From the NCBI GenBank assembly GCA_031256435.1, contig JAIRQO010000071.1, positions 1 to 62,518 on the forward strand: a stretch of DNA of 62,518 bases, given 5' to 3'. The stretch's first letter is position 1, and each line of letters starts with the position of its first letter. Of the stretch, positions 54,921-62,518 are shown one piece after another. The notes under the pieces were generated by a model that saw only the letters and a program-made list of their open reading frames with translations, made no database searches and was not told the DNA's origin. The position numbers and the translations under genes were made by a program. The stretch comes from Cellulomonadaceae bacterium. GTDB lineage: Bacteria; Actinomycetota; Actinomycetes; Actinomycetales; Cellulomonadaceae.

Positions 54921-56420
54921 TTACCCGTTGATCTGCTCCAGAATGAGTTCGCGAACCCGCTTGGCATCGGCCTGGCCCTTGGTGGCTTTCATCACGGCAC
55001 CAATGATGGCGCCCACAGGCCCCATGTTTCCGGCCTTGACTTTGTCCACCACGTCCGGTTCGGCTGCGAGTGCCGCCGTGACGGCCTCCAACAACGCACC
55101 ATCATCAGAGACCACTTTCAGGCCGCGCTTGTCCACCACGGCAACGGGATCGCCCTCACCAGCAAGAACACCGTCCAATACCTGGCGGCCAATCTTGTCA
55201 TTAATGGTTCCGGCATCAATCAAGCCTTGGAGTTCACCAATCTGCTGCGGCGTGACGTTCAGCTGATCCAGCGCCACATCACCTTGCTTGGCAATGCGGG
55301 ACAACTCCCCCATCCACCATTTACGTGCGGCAGCGGCGGTGACTCCGGATGCCGTGGTGGCATCGATGAGATCCAGAGCGCCAGCGTTCACTACGTCACG
55401 CATCTCGGCATCGGTGTAACCCCACGCCTTGTGCAGGCGGGCCCTGCGCTGTGCGGGCATCTCGGGAAGCCCCGCTCGGATTTCCTCCACCCAGGCGGGG
55501 TCCGGCGCCACAGGCACTAGGTCCGGCTCGGGGAAGTACCGGTAATCATCGGCATCGGATTTGGCCCGTCCGGGCGAGGTGGAGCCATCTTCCTCGTGGA
55601 AGTGACGCGTCTCTTGGAACACCGGTTGGCCGGAGTCCAGCACGGCGGCGTGCCGAGAGACCTCGTACCTCACAGCGGATTCAATGGCCCGGAAACTGTT
55701 GACGTTCTTAGTTTCCGTGCGGGTTCCGAGCGGCGACTCCGGGGTGGGACGTAGTGAGAGGTTGACATCCGCACGCACCTGACCACGCTCCATCCGGGCC
55801 TCGGACACGTCAATGGCGCGGGCAATGTCCCGCAGGGTCTCCACGTATTTCCGTGCCACTTCCGGCGCACGGTCCCCGGCGCCTTCAATCGGCCTGGTGA
55901 CAATCTCCACCAGGGGCACGCCCGCGCGGTTGTAGTCCACCAGGGAGTACAGGGCACCATGGATGCGGCCATCATCGCCACCAATGTGGGTGTTCTTCCC
56001 CGCGTCCTCCTCCATGTGTGCCCGCTCAATGGGAACACGGAACGTTTCTCCATCGTCGAGAATGACATCCACATAGCCGTCCGAGGCAATCGGCTCATCA
56101 GACTGGGAGGTTTGGTAGTTCTTGGGAATGTCCGGATAGAAGTAGTTCTTGCGGGCAAACCGGCAGGACGGAGCAATGGTGCAGTTCAGCGCAAGCCCTA
56201 ACCGGATGGCGTATTCCAACGCGGTGCGGTTGAGCACGGGCAGTGTGCCGGGCAACCCCAAGCACACCTCGGTGACGTGCGTGTTGGGTTCTCCCCCGGC
56301 GGTGTTTTCCGCACCGCAGAACATCTTTGACTTGGTGGAGAGTTCCACGTGAACTTCAATGCCGATGACCGGGTCATACCGCTTCACGGCGTCTTCATAG
56401 GGAACAAGGGCAGTTTCCAT
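54921..56420 (-). CDS. gatB: Aspartyl/glutamyl-tRNA(Asn/Gln) amidotransferase subunit B
   Basis: 499 residues. [17 protein letters not shown] with zinc-site Cys, [12 protein letters not shown] and the C-terminal YqeY-like tail ([16 protein letters not shown]). With GatA and GatC it converts Glu-tRNA(Gln) or Asp-tRNA(Asn) to the amide form. ATG at 56420 follows AGGAG by about 7 nt and sits 10 bp after gatA, in the gatCAB operon. Confidence 0.97.
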   Translation of the reverse strand: METALVPYEDAVKRYDPVIGIEVHVELSTKSKMFCGAENTAGGEPNTHVTEVCLGLPGTLPVLNRTALEYAIRLGLALNCTIAPSCRFARKNYFYPDIPKNYQTSQSDEPIASDGYVDVILDDGETFRVPIERAHMEEDAGKNTHIGGDDGRIHGALYSLVDYNRAGVPLVEIVTRPIEGAGDRAPEVARKYVETLRDIARAIDVSEARMERGQVRADVNLSLRPTPESPLGTRTETKNVNSFRAIESAVRYEVSRHAAVLDSGQPVFQETRHFHEEDGSTSPGRAKSDADDYRYFPEPDLVPVAPDPAWVEEIRAGLPEMPAQRRARLHKAWGYTDAEMRDVVNAGALDLIDATTASGVTAAAARKWWMGELSRIAKQGDVALDQLNVTPQQIGELQGLIDAGTINDKIGRQVLDGVLAGEGDPVAVVDKRGLKVVSDDGALLEAVTAALAAEPDVVDKVKAGNMGPVGAIIGAVMKATKGQADAKRVRELILEQING

Positions 56421-56430
56421 GGTAAGGCTC

Positions 56431-57948
56431 CTACTCGGCAACAGTCAGTTCGGGGGCCTGGTCCAGCAGCGGGCCACCCCATTGGTGCTCCAACGCGGCC
56501 TCCAGCGCGGCGCCCACACGGTATAGGCGCGCATCTTCCTTGGCCGGAGCAATGATCTGGAATCCGGTGGGCAATCCGGCATCAATCCCGTTGGGCATGG
56601 ACAGGGCGGGGACTCCGGCAAGGTTGGCCGGAATAGTGGCTACGTCACCCAGGTACATGGCCAGCACGTCATCCAACTTCTCCCCCAGTTTGAACGCCGT
56701 GGTGGGCGTGGTGGGGCTCACCAACACGTCCACTTGGTCAAATGCGGCAGCAAAGTCACGCTGAATCAGAGTACGCACCTGCTGGGCGGAGCCGTAGAAG
56801 GCGTCATAGTACCCGGCAGACAAGGCGTAGGTTCCCAGAATGATACGGCGCTTGACTTCCTCGCCAAATCCCTGACCACGGGTGGCCATGGTGACGGATT
56901 CGGCCGTCACGGGGCGGCCATCGGTGGGTTCCACGCGCAAGCCGTAGCGCATCCCGTCATAGCGCGCCAGGTTGGAGGACACCTCGGCTGGCATGATCAA
57001 GTAATACGCGTCAAAGGCGAACGGGAAAGACGGGCAGGACAGGTTCACTACCTCAGCCCCCATGTTCTGCAACTTGGTGAGACTCTCGTAGAAGCGAGCC
57101 AGGACTCCGGGTTGGAAGCCGTTGCCCACCATTTCCAGCACCACGCCCACCTTGACGCCCTTCAGATCCTGGGTAGCACCGTGGACAGCAGCATCAGCGT
57201 AAGCGGGCACTGGCTCGTTGATGGAGGTGGAATCACGTGGGTCATAGCCGGCGAGTACCTCATGCAGCAGCGCGGTGTCCAGCACGTTGCGCGCCACGGG
57301 TCCTGCCTGGTCCAGACTGGAGGCCATGGCAATGCATCCGTAGCGAGACACGGAACCATACGTAGGCTTCACCCCTACCGTTCCGGTGAAGGCAGCCGGG
57401 CCACGGATGGAACCACCGGTGTCCGTCCCAATAGCCAGCGGCGCTTCATAGGAGGCCACGGCCACGGCAGACCCTCCGCCGGACCCGCCAGGGATCCGGT
57501 CCAGATCCCACGGGTTATGCGTGTCACCAAAGGCAGAGTGCTCCGTGGATGAGCCCATAGCAAATTCGTCGAGATTAGTCTTTCCTAAGATGGGCATTCG
57601 CGCGGCTTTGATGTTCCGCACAATGCTCGCGTCATAGGGAGGGATCCAGCCTTCCAGAATGCGCGAGGCGGCTGTGGTGGGAATCCCCTTGGTGCAAATC
57701 AAGTCCTTGACGGCAATGGGCACCCCGGCAAGCGGAGGCAAATCCACCCCTGCCGCGCGATCCTTGTCCACCTCCCGCGCGGTAGCGAGCGCTTCCTCGG
57801 CGGAAACGTGGAGGAATGCGTGGAGGTCACCGTCAACGTCGTCGATCCTGTCAAGATGGCACTGGACGGCCTCCACGGCACTCACGGTGCCGATCTTGAG
57901 CTGTGTGGCCAACTCTGCGGCGGTAAAACGCGTGTTACTGACTACCAT
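56431..57948 (-). CDS. gatA: Glutamyl-tRNA(Gln) amidotransferase subunit A
   Basis: 505 residues, amidase signature family. Catalytic Lys in [10 protein letters not shown], cis-Ser in [12 protein letters not shown] and nucleophile Ser in [11 protein letters not shown]. Releases ammonia from glutamine for GatB. Its ATG overlaps the gatC stop as TAATG. Confidence 0.97.
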   Translation of the reverse strand: MVVSNTRFTAAELATQLKIGTVSAVEAVQCHLDRIDDVDGDLHAFLHVSAEEALATAREVDKDRAAGVDLPPLAGVPIAVKDLICTKGIPTTAASRILEGWIPPYDASIVRNIKAARMPILGKTNLDEFAMGSSTEHSAFGDTHNPWDLDRIPGGSGGGSAVAVASYEAPLAIGTDTGGSIRGPAAFTGTVGVKPTYGSVSRYGCIAMASSLDQAGPVARNVLDTALLHEVLAGYDPRDSTSINEPVPAYADAAVHGATQDLKGVKVGVVLEMVGNGFQPGVLARFYESLTKLQNMGAEVVNLSCPSFPFAFDAYYLIMPAEVSSNLARYDGMRYGLRVEPTDGRPVTAESVTMATRGQGFGEEVKRRIILGTYALSAGYYDAFYGSAQQVRTLIQRDFAAAFDQVDVLVSPTTPTTAFKLGEKLDDVLAMYLGDVATIPANLAGVPALSMPNGIDAGLPTGFQIIAPAKEDARLYRVGAALEAALEHQWGGPLLDQAPELTVAE

Positions 57949-58244
57949 TATTCCTCCCCAAGAATCTGCGGAACCAGGAACTTTCCGTCCTCAAAGGCGA
58001 TGGCCCCGGCCTCAATCTCGTCCAGCGGGATGGAGGGGATCACCACATCATCACGCAGCACGTTGGTCATGGGCAGCGGGTGGCTGGTGGCAGGGACGTC
58101 AGGCGTGACAATGGTGTTGACGCGGGCTACGGCTTCCAGGATGACATTGAGTTCCGTGGCAAACTGATCCGTTTCCGCCTCGGTCAAGTCAATGGCAGCC
58201 AACCGCGCAACGTGAACAAGTTCATCGCGAGTAATGGTGGACAT
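57948..58244 (-). CDS. gatC: Glutamyl-tRNA(Gln) amidotransferase subunit C
   Basis: 98 residues: [20 protein letters not shown] and the [10 protein letters not shown] segment that wraps around GatA. First gene of the operon. TACACT (58252-58257 on the minus strand) lies seven bases before the ATG, so a leaderless transcript is likely. Confidence 0.95.
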   Translation of the reverse strand: MSTITRDELVHVARLAAIDLTEAETDQFATELNVILEAVARVNTIVTPDVPATSHPLPMTNVLRDDVVIPSIPLDEIEAGAIAFEDGKFLVPQILGEE

Positions 58245-58329
58245 GCCGTGAAGTGTACGCGGTGGGTGTGACACGAATGTCCGCCGCGCGGCGTTAGCGC
58301 GGTGCCACGGGTACCGCTGGCGCTCTGGT

Positions 58330-58375
58330 GTGGGTGCGGGAGGCGCTGCTGCGTGGGTGCGGGAGGCGCTGCTGC
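58330..58375. repeat. Perfect 23-bp tandem duplication
   Basis: GTGGGTGCGGGAGGCGCTGC plus three bases is repeated exactly (58330-58352, 58353-58375) in the gap between the divergent gatC and GH1 genes. Confidence 0.85.
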
Positions 58376-58434
58376 GATGCGGGCAACGGCGCCCGCGAGA
58401 CATCGTCACGGCGAGCGCCCCGTACTGTGAACCC

Positions 58435-59892
58435 ATGACTTTCACCACCGCCAAGGACTTCCCGCATGACTTTGCCTGGGGCGCCGCCACCGCCGCGTAT
58501 CAGATTGAAGGCGCCGTAGCCGAAGGCGGGCGCACGCCGTCCATCTGGGACACCTTTGCCCACACGCCCGGCCGCATTATGAACGGCGACACTGGCGATA
58601 TTGCTTGCGATCACTACCACCGCTTTGCCGAGGACGTCACCCTCATGGCAGATATGGGGCTCACCGCGTACCGCTTCTCACTGAGTTGGTCCCGCGTCAT
58701 GCCCACCGGCACAGGTTCATTATCCGACGACGGTGTGGCCTATTATCGTCGGGTATTGACGGCTTTACGCGAGCGCGGGATCAGGCCGTTTGTCACCTTG
58801 TATCACTGGGATCTCCCGCAGGAACTCGAAGACGCGGGCGGCTGGACCACCCGTGCTACAGCCGAAGCCTTCGGCGAGTACGCCCGCGCGGCGGCCGAAG
58901 CCCTGGGTGACCTGGTGGACACGTGGACCACGCTGAACGAGCCGTGGTGCGCCGCGTATTTGGGGTACGGATCTGGCGTTCACGCGCCGGGCCGCACCGA
59001 ACCCGAGTCCGCGCTGAAAGCCGTGCACCACTTGAACCTGGCGCACGGATTGGGTGTTCAGGCGTTGCGCTCGGTGTTGGGTGATGACGTCCCCGTGTCC
59101 GTGACCCTCAACCCGCAGGTGGCGGTTCCGGTGAGCGATTCCGCTGCGGACCGTGATGCCGCACGGCAGATTGACGCGCTGTCCAACCGCGCCTTCCTGG
59201 GGCCGATGCTTGAAGGTGCGTACCCCGCAGATTTCCTGGCTGATACAGCTGAGATCACGGACTGGAGTTTTGTTCAGGATGGTGACCTGGAGGCCATCCA
59301 CCAATCGATTGACCTCCTGGGCATCAACTACTATCAAACGGTTCACGTGTCCCGGAACCTGGGCGAGGGCGCCGCCGTGCGCAATGACGGCCACGGCGAT
59401 GCTGCGGCGAGTCCGTGGATTGGTGCCGATACCGTGAACTTCCACGCGCAACCCGGACCGGTAACCACCATGGGGTGGAACATTCAGCCGAATGGACTGC
59501 GCGATCTCCTGCGTGACCTGCATCGGCAATACCCTGATCTTCCGCTGGCCGTGACGGAAAACGGGGCAGCGTTTGCTGATGAGGTTGTGGTGGATGGTGC
59601 TGGGTTTGAGGGTGCTGGTGCTGGGGTTGAGGGTGCGGACGGTGGAGGTTCTGGGGCGCGCCGAGTACACGACGAAGCACGTACCGCGTACATTCGCGAT
59701 CACATCAACGCGGTGGGCCAAGCGCTAGAATCCGGCGTTGACGTGCGCGGATACTTTGTGTGGTCCCTGATGGACAACTTTGAGTGGGCCTTTGGCTTTG
59801 ACCGTCGTTTTGGCCTCTTCTACACGGATTACGCCACGCAGGAGCGCCTCTGGAAGGACTCCGCGCTGTGGATGCAGGAGTTCTTGCACTGA
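58435..59892 (+). CDS. GH1 beta-glucosidase
   Basis: 485 residues. Family 1 signature [15 protein letters not shown] near the start, acid/base Glu in [16 protein letters not shown], nucleophile Glu in [10 protein letters not shown], and [20 protein letters not shown] at the end. It hydrolyses beta-glucosides or beta-galactosides in the cytoplasm. Right after the nucleophile (about residues 386-411) lies a Gly/Ala/Glu-rich insertion ([19 protein letters not shown]). ATG at 58435 has TACTGT six bases upstream. Confidence 0.94.
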   Translation: MTFTTAKDFPHDFAWGAATAAYQIEGAVAEGGRTPSIWDTFAHTPGRIMNGDTGDIACDHYHRFAEDVTLMADMGLTAYRFSLSWSRVMPTGTGSLSDDGVAYYRRVLTALRERGIRPFVTLYHWDLPQELEDAGGWTTRATAEAFGEYARAAAEALGDLVDTWTTLNEPWCAAYLGYGSGVHAPGRTEPESALKAVHHLNLAHGLGVQALRSVLGDDVPVSVTLNPQVAVPVSDSAADRDAARQIDALSNRAFLGPMLEGAYPADFLADTAEITDWSFVQDGDLEAIHQSIDLLGINYYQTVHVSRNLGEGAAVRNDGHGDAAASPWIGADTVNFHAQPGPVTTMGWNIQPNGLRDLLRDLHRQYPDLPLAVTENGAAFADEVVVDGAGFEGAGAGVEGADGGGSGARRVHDEARTAYIRDHINAVGQALESGVDVRGYFVWSLMDNFEWAFGFDRRFGLFYTDYATQERLWKDSALWMQEFLH

Positions 59893-59973
59893 CCTACAAC
59901 GCGGTGTAGCCGTGGCAGTCTGCGACGACGATTACGGGAGAACCTTTGCGACGTTCGTCGAATAATCCCTTCC

Positions 59974-60002
59974 TTGACGCGCGCATCCCCGTGCGCTACA
60001 CT
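59974..60002 (+). promoter_or_regulatory. Promoter of the phd-vapC operon
   Basis: TTGACG (59974-59979), 17 bp, TACACT (59997-60002), then six bases to the ATG at 60009. The clearest promoter in the window and a clear leaderless arrangement. Confidence 0.75.
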
Positions 60003-60008
60003 TGCTAC

Positions 60009-60311
60009 ATGAGCGCTACGCAACCAATGCCCCGGGGCCTTGGGCCCACCGTCATTCCGCAGCGGGAACTGCGCAACAACAGCGGGGAGATTTTGCGACG
60101 AGCGGAGGCGGGTGAGGAATTTGTGGTCACCACCAACGGCACGCCGGTAGCGAAAGTGGTGCCGATTTACGCGGCGCCATCAGCGGCGATGCACCGAATT
60201 CCCGCGCGGCCTGCCACTCGCCGGGGTGGGTGGACCATGCCAACGCACGTTTCTCCCACCGGGGAAACCATTCAACAATTCCTGGATTGGAATAGGGAGG
60301 ACCGGGCATGA
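60009..60311 (+). CDS. Phd/YefM-family antitoxin
   Basis: 100 residues. VIPQRELRNNSGEILRRAEAGE and FVVTTNGTPVAKVVP are the Phd/YefM DNA-binding fold. A variable C-terminal tail would bind the toxin. It overlaps the next gene by four bases (ATGA). Confidence 0.92.
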   Translation: MSATQPMPRGLGPTVIPQRELRNNSGEILRRAEAGEEFVVTTNGTPVAKVVPIYAAPSAAMHRIPARPATRRGGWTMPTHVSPTGETIQQFLDWNREDRA

Positions 60312-60715
60312 GGGCCTATGTAGACACGTCGGCAGCGGCAAAACTTCTCCTCGTAGAGGCTGAGTCCCGAGCGATGGTGGAATTCATGAACGATGATCGA
60401 TTCTCCATGGTGGGATCCTGGCTACTCGCAACGGAACTTCGGCGTTTGGCAATCCGCTCCCATGTGGCCATGAGCGAGGTAACCGATGCACTGACCCGGT
60501 TTGACATCATGCCGATCCTCGAAGGCGACTTCCAGAATGCAGGAATCCTGCACGATCCATCCATCCGCAGCCTGGACGCCATTCACCTTGCCGTAGCCAG
60601 CCAGGCCCAGGTTGATTTTGTGGTCACCTATGATGCGCGCATGAAGGACGCCTCGCTGCGTGTTTTCGGTATTCCCGTGCTGGAACCCGGGGTGGAGTCC
60701 AGCCCTCTGGGTTGA
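60308..60715 (+). CDS. vapC: VapC-family PIN-domain toxin
   Basis: 135 residues. Asp in AYVDTSAAAK, Glu in LLATELRRLA, Asp in SLDAIHLAVA and Asp in VVTYDARM form the PIN tetrad. Probable site-specific RNase controlled by the Phd-like antitoxin. Confidence 0.93.
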   Translation: MRAYVDTSAAAKLLLVEAESRAMVEFMNDDRFSMVGSWLLATELRRLAIRSHVAMSEVTDALTRFDIMPILEGDFQNAGILHDPSIRSLDAIHLAVASQAQVDFVVTYDARMKDASLRVFGIPVLEPGVESSPLG

Positions 60716-60746
60716 CCCACCTGCGGCGTGATGTAGCGTGGAGGAC

Positions 60747-61337
60747 ATGGAGAACCTGGAAATCCTGCCCGCCACGCAGGAGCGTTTCGCTGATGTCACC
60801 ACCATGCTGAACCCCACGGGACGCGGTAGGGCCTGCTGGTGCATGGTGTGGCGATCACCCCGAGGGTTGGATCCCCAGGATCGTGGGGAGGCGTTGCGCG
60901 AGTTGACGGACGGGGAACCGGCGCCGGGGTTATTGGCCTACGTCACCGAGGGCGGCGAGCGGACCGTAGTGGGCTGGGTGGGCCTTGCTCCTCATCGCCT
61001 GGCCCTGTCCATGCATCGCTCGCGGGTGCTTCCGCGCAGGGACGAGTCCGAATGGGATACAGCCTGGGTGGTGCGGTGCTTTGTGGTGCGCCCGGGATAT
61101 CGGCGGCGGGGCATCGCGCGCGCATTGCTGGAGGGTGCCGTGGAATACGTGCGCTCCCAGGGCGGAGTTGTGGTGGAAGGCTTTCCCGTTGATCCCGAGG
61201 GCGAGCGCGTAGACACCACGGTGGCGTACGTGGGGACCACATCCCTCTTTGAGTCTGCAGGGTTCTCCATCGTTGAGCAACTGACCGGCTCCAAAGCGAG
61301 CCGACCCCGTTGGGTTGCTCGAATGGACCTGGCCTGA
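60747..61337 (+). CDS. GNAT-family N-acetyltransferase
   Basis: About 196 residues. The acetyl-CoA loop reads RPGYRRRGIARALL, followed by EGFPVDPEG and a C-terminal LFESAGF motif. The N-terminus has CWCMVWR, typical of a GNAT subgroup common in actinomycetes. Substrate unknown. ATG at 60747 is preferred because TAGCGT ends seven bases upstream; a GTG at 60738 would overlap that box. Confidence 0.87.
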   Translation: MENLEILPATQERFADVTTMLNPTGRGRACWCMVWRSPRGLDPQDRGEALRELTDGEPAPGLLAYVTEGGERTVVGWVGLAPHRLALSMHRSRVLPRRDESEWDTAWVVRCFVVRPGYRRRGIARALLEGAVEYVRSQGGVVVEGFPVDPEGERVDTTVAYVGTTSLFESAGFSIVEQLTGSKASRPRWVARMDLA

Positions 61338-61373
61338 CTGGCGTGTTGGCCTGACAGCCCTGCTGAGCTGCGG

Positions 61374-62456
61374 TTATACGTTGAACCTGAACTCCACTAC
61401 GTCGCCGTCCTGCATGATGTATTGCTTGCCTTCTACGCGGGCTTTACCCGCAGCACGGGCTCCAGCCACGGTCTTGTATTGGACCATGTCTTCAAACGTG
61501 ATGACCTCGGCCTTGATGAAGCCGCGCTCAAAATCGCTGTGAATCACTCCTGCGGCTTTGGGCGCTGTGTCACCCTTGCGGATAGTCCACGCGCGGGACT
61601 CTTTGGGCCCCGCGGTGAGGTACGTCTGCAAGCCGAGAGTATCAAAGCCCACGCGGGCCACCTGATCGAGTCCGGACTCTGTCTGACCGGTGGCTTCAAG
61701 CATCTCACGCGCGTCATCATCGTCATCCAACTCAATGAGCTCTGACTCAAACTTGGCATCGATGAAAATCGCTTCCGCTGGAGCAACGAGTTGGCGAAGT
61801 TCTTCCTGCATGGCCGTGTTAGCCAACCCGTCATCATCCGTGTTGAACACGTAAATGTACGGCTTGGCGGTCAGCAGGAAGAAGGGCTTGAGTTCTTCTA
61901 GCGTCAGGCCCGCTTCCTTCGCGCCTGCGGACAGGGTCTTCCCGCTCTCGAGGACTTCCAGCGCCTTTTTCCCGGCGGCGAGTTCAGCAGGATCACCCTG
62001 CTTGATCTTCACCTGCTTTTCCAAGCGCTCAATCGCCTTTTCCAGGCTTGCCATGTCAGCAAGGATCAGTTCCGTGTTGATGGTGTCAATGTCATCGGCG
62101 GGATCGGTTGAGCCTTCAGCGCGCATGACCACAGGATCGTCGAACGCCCGAGTCACCAGGCAAATGGCATCTGCCTCGCGGATGTGCGCAAGGAAGCGAT
62201 TACCCATCCCCTCCCCCGCGGACTTGGCAACTCCGGCCACATCCACAAAGTTCATGGTGGCCGGGATGATCTTCTGGGATTTGAACAACTCAGCAAGGAC
62301 CGCCAAACGAGGGTCAGGCAGCGGCGCGGTGCCGAGGTTCGGCTCGGTGGTCTGCTGGTTGTAGTTAGCCACCACGGCGCCTGCGCGCGTCACGGCGTTG
62401 AAGAGTGTTGTTTTACCTACGTTGGGGAGTCCAACGATTCCGATTGTGAGTGCCAC
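61374..62456 (-). CDS. ychF: Ribosome-binding ATPase YchF (OLA1 family)
   Basis: 360 residues. GLPNVGKTTLFNAVT (P-loop), VDVAGVAKSAGEGMGN (switch II), a coiled-coil region around residues 135-170 and the C-terminal TGS domain (ESRAWTIRKGDTAPKAAGVIH, VKA-like end). The nucleotide-specificity loop reads FNTDDD where NxxE is usual. It binds the ribosome and hydrolyses ATP. The start is GTG, with TAGAAT about eight bases upstream. The window ends shortly beyond it. Confidence 0.96.
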   Translation of the reverse strand: MALTIGIVGLPNVGKTTLFNAVTRAGAVVANYNQQTTEPNLGTAPLPDPRLAVLAELFKSQKIIPATMNFVDVAGVAKSAGEGMGNRFLAHIREADAICLVTRAFDDPVVMRAEGSTDPADDIDTINTELILADMASLEKAIERLEKQVKIKQGDPAELAAGKKALEVLESGKTLSAGAKEAGLTLEELKPFFLLTAKPYIYVFNTDDDGLANTAMQEELRQLVAPAEAIFIDAKFESELIELDDDDDAREMLEATGQTESGLDQVARVGFDTLGLQTYLTAGPKESRAWTIRKGDTAPKAAGVIHSDFERGFIKAEVITFEDMVQYKTVAGARAAGKARVEGKQYIMQDGDVVEFRFNV

Positions 62457-62518
62457 AAGAACCTATTCTACTGGGATACGGCGGGGGAAAGTTACGCGGT
62501 GGAGGTGTTGGTACTACA

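Overview
The window is a gene-dense, high-GC stretch typical of an actinomycete (Actinomycetota). It has actinobacterial-type glgC/glgA, a DUF3516 helicase, an Eis-like acetyltransferase and GatCAB. Many transcription units start with a TANNNT box only 6-7 nt before the start codon, which points to leaderless mRNAs. A trimeric [FeFe]-hydrogenase and a carnitine (cai) gene set suggest an anaerobic or facultative, probably host-associated organism. The genus cannot be fixed from the sequence alone.

Layout. 0-6.7 kb: a secreted sortase-like protein, a membrane sugar-phosphate transferase with an altered active site, serB, divergent glgC/glgA (glycogen synthesis) and a SixA-type phosphatase. 6.8-11.3 kb: an orphan ABC permease and hydBAC, an NAD(P)H-linked [FeFe]-hydrogenase. 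11.5-21.1 kb: an ABC-F ATPase, a lipoprotein, a LuxR-type regulator, an FAH-family enzyme, a DUF433/DUF5615 pair, an SRPBCC protein, a DUF3516 helicase and a VapBC pair. 21.3-25.3 kb: an ABC-2 exporter with its own NarL-type two-component system. 25.5-34.0 kb: a seven-gene minus-strand operon (fabI-like, MFS, alpha/beta hydrolase, caiB, caiC, caiD, BCCT transporter) that looks like a carnitine/crotonobetaine pathway without the usual CaiA reductase. 34.2-39.4 kb: serine hydrolase, LD-carboxypeptidase, SDR, Eis-like acetyltransferase and another VapBC. 39.7-47.7 kb: the branched-chain amino acid genes ilvB-ilvN-ilvC-leuB-ilvE-cimA. 47.8-52.1 kb: a domain-swapped GH3 glucosidase, an ASCH protein and a sirtuin. 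52.2-53.1 kb: no protein gene, but what appears to be a ~900-nt structured non-coding RNA with its own promoter and terminator. 53.2-62.5 kb: a POT peptide transporter, gatCAB, a GH1 glucosidase, a Phd/VapC pair, a GNAT and ychF.

How the parts fit. Glycogen synthesis, two beta-glucosidases and a peptide transporter indicate growth on sugars and peptides. HydABC would reoxidise NADH and ferredoxin as H2. The cai operon would import carnitine (or release it from esters), activate it to the CoA thioester and dehydrate it, possibly using crotonobetaine as an electron sink. cimA with leuB and ilvBNCE indicates isoleucine synthesis through citramalate.

The most unusual content is the ~900-nt RNA locus. 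It has three 34-nt GAAA-capped hairpins, five 38-39-nt tandem units whose four-base-pair stems covary, a 37-nt duplication and a strong intrinsic terminator. Other notable features are the CaiA-less carnitine operon headed by a FabI/InhA-like reductase, low-complexity insertions inside conserved enzymes, and two families of dispersed intergenic repeats.
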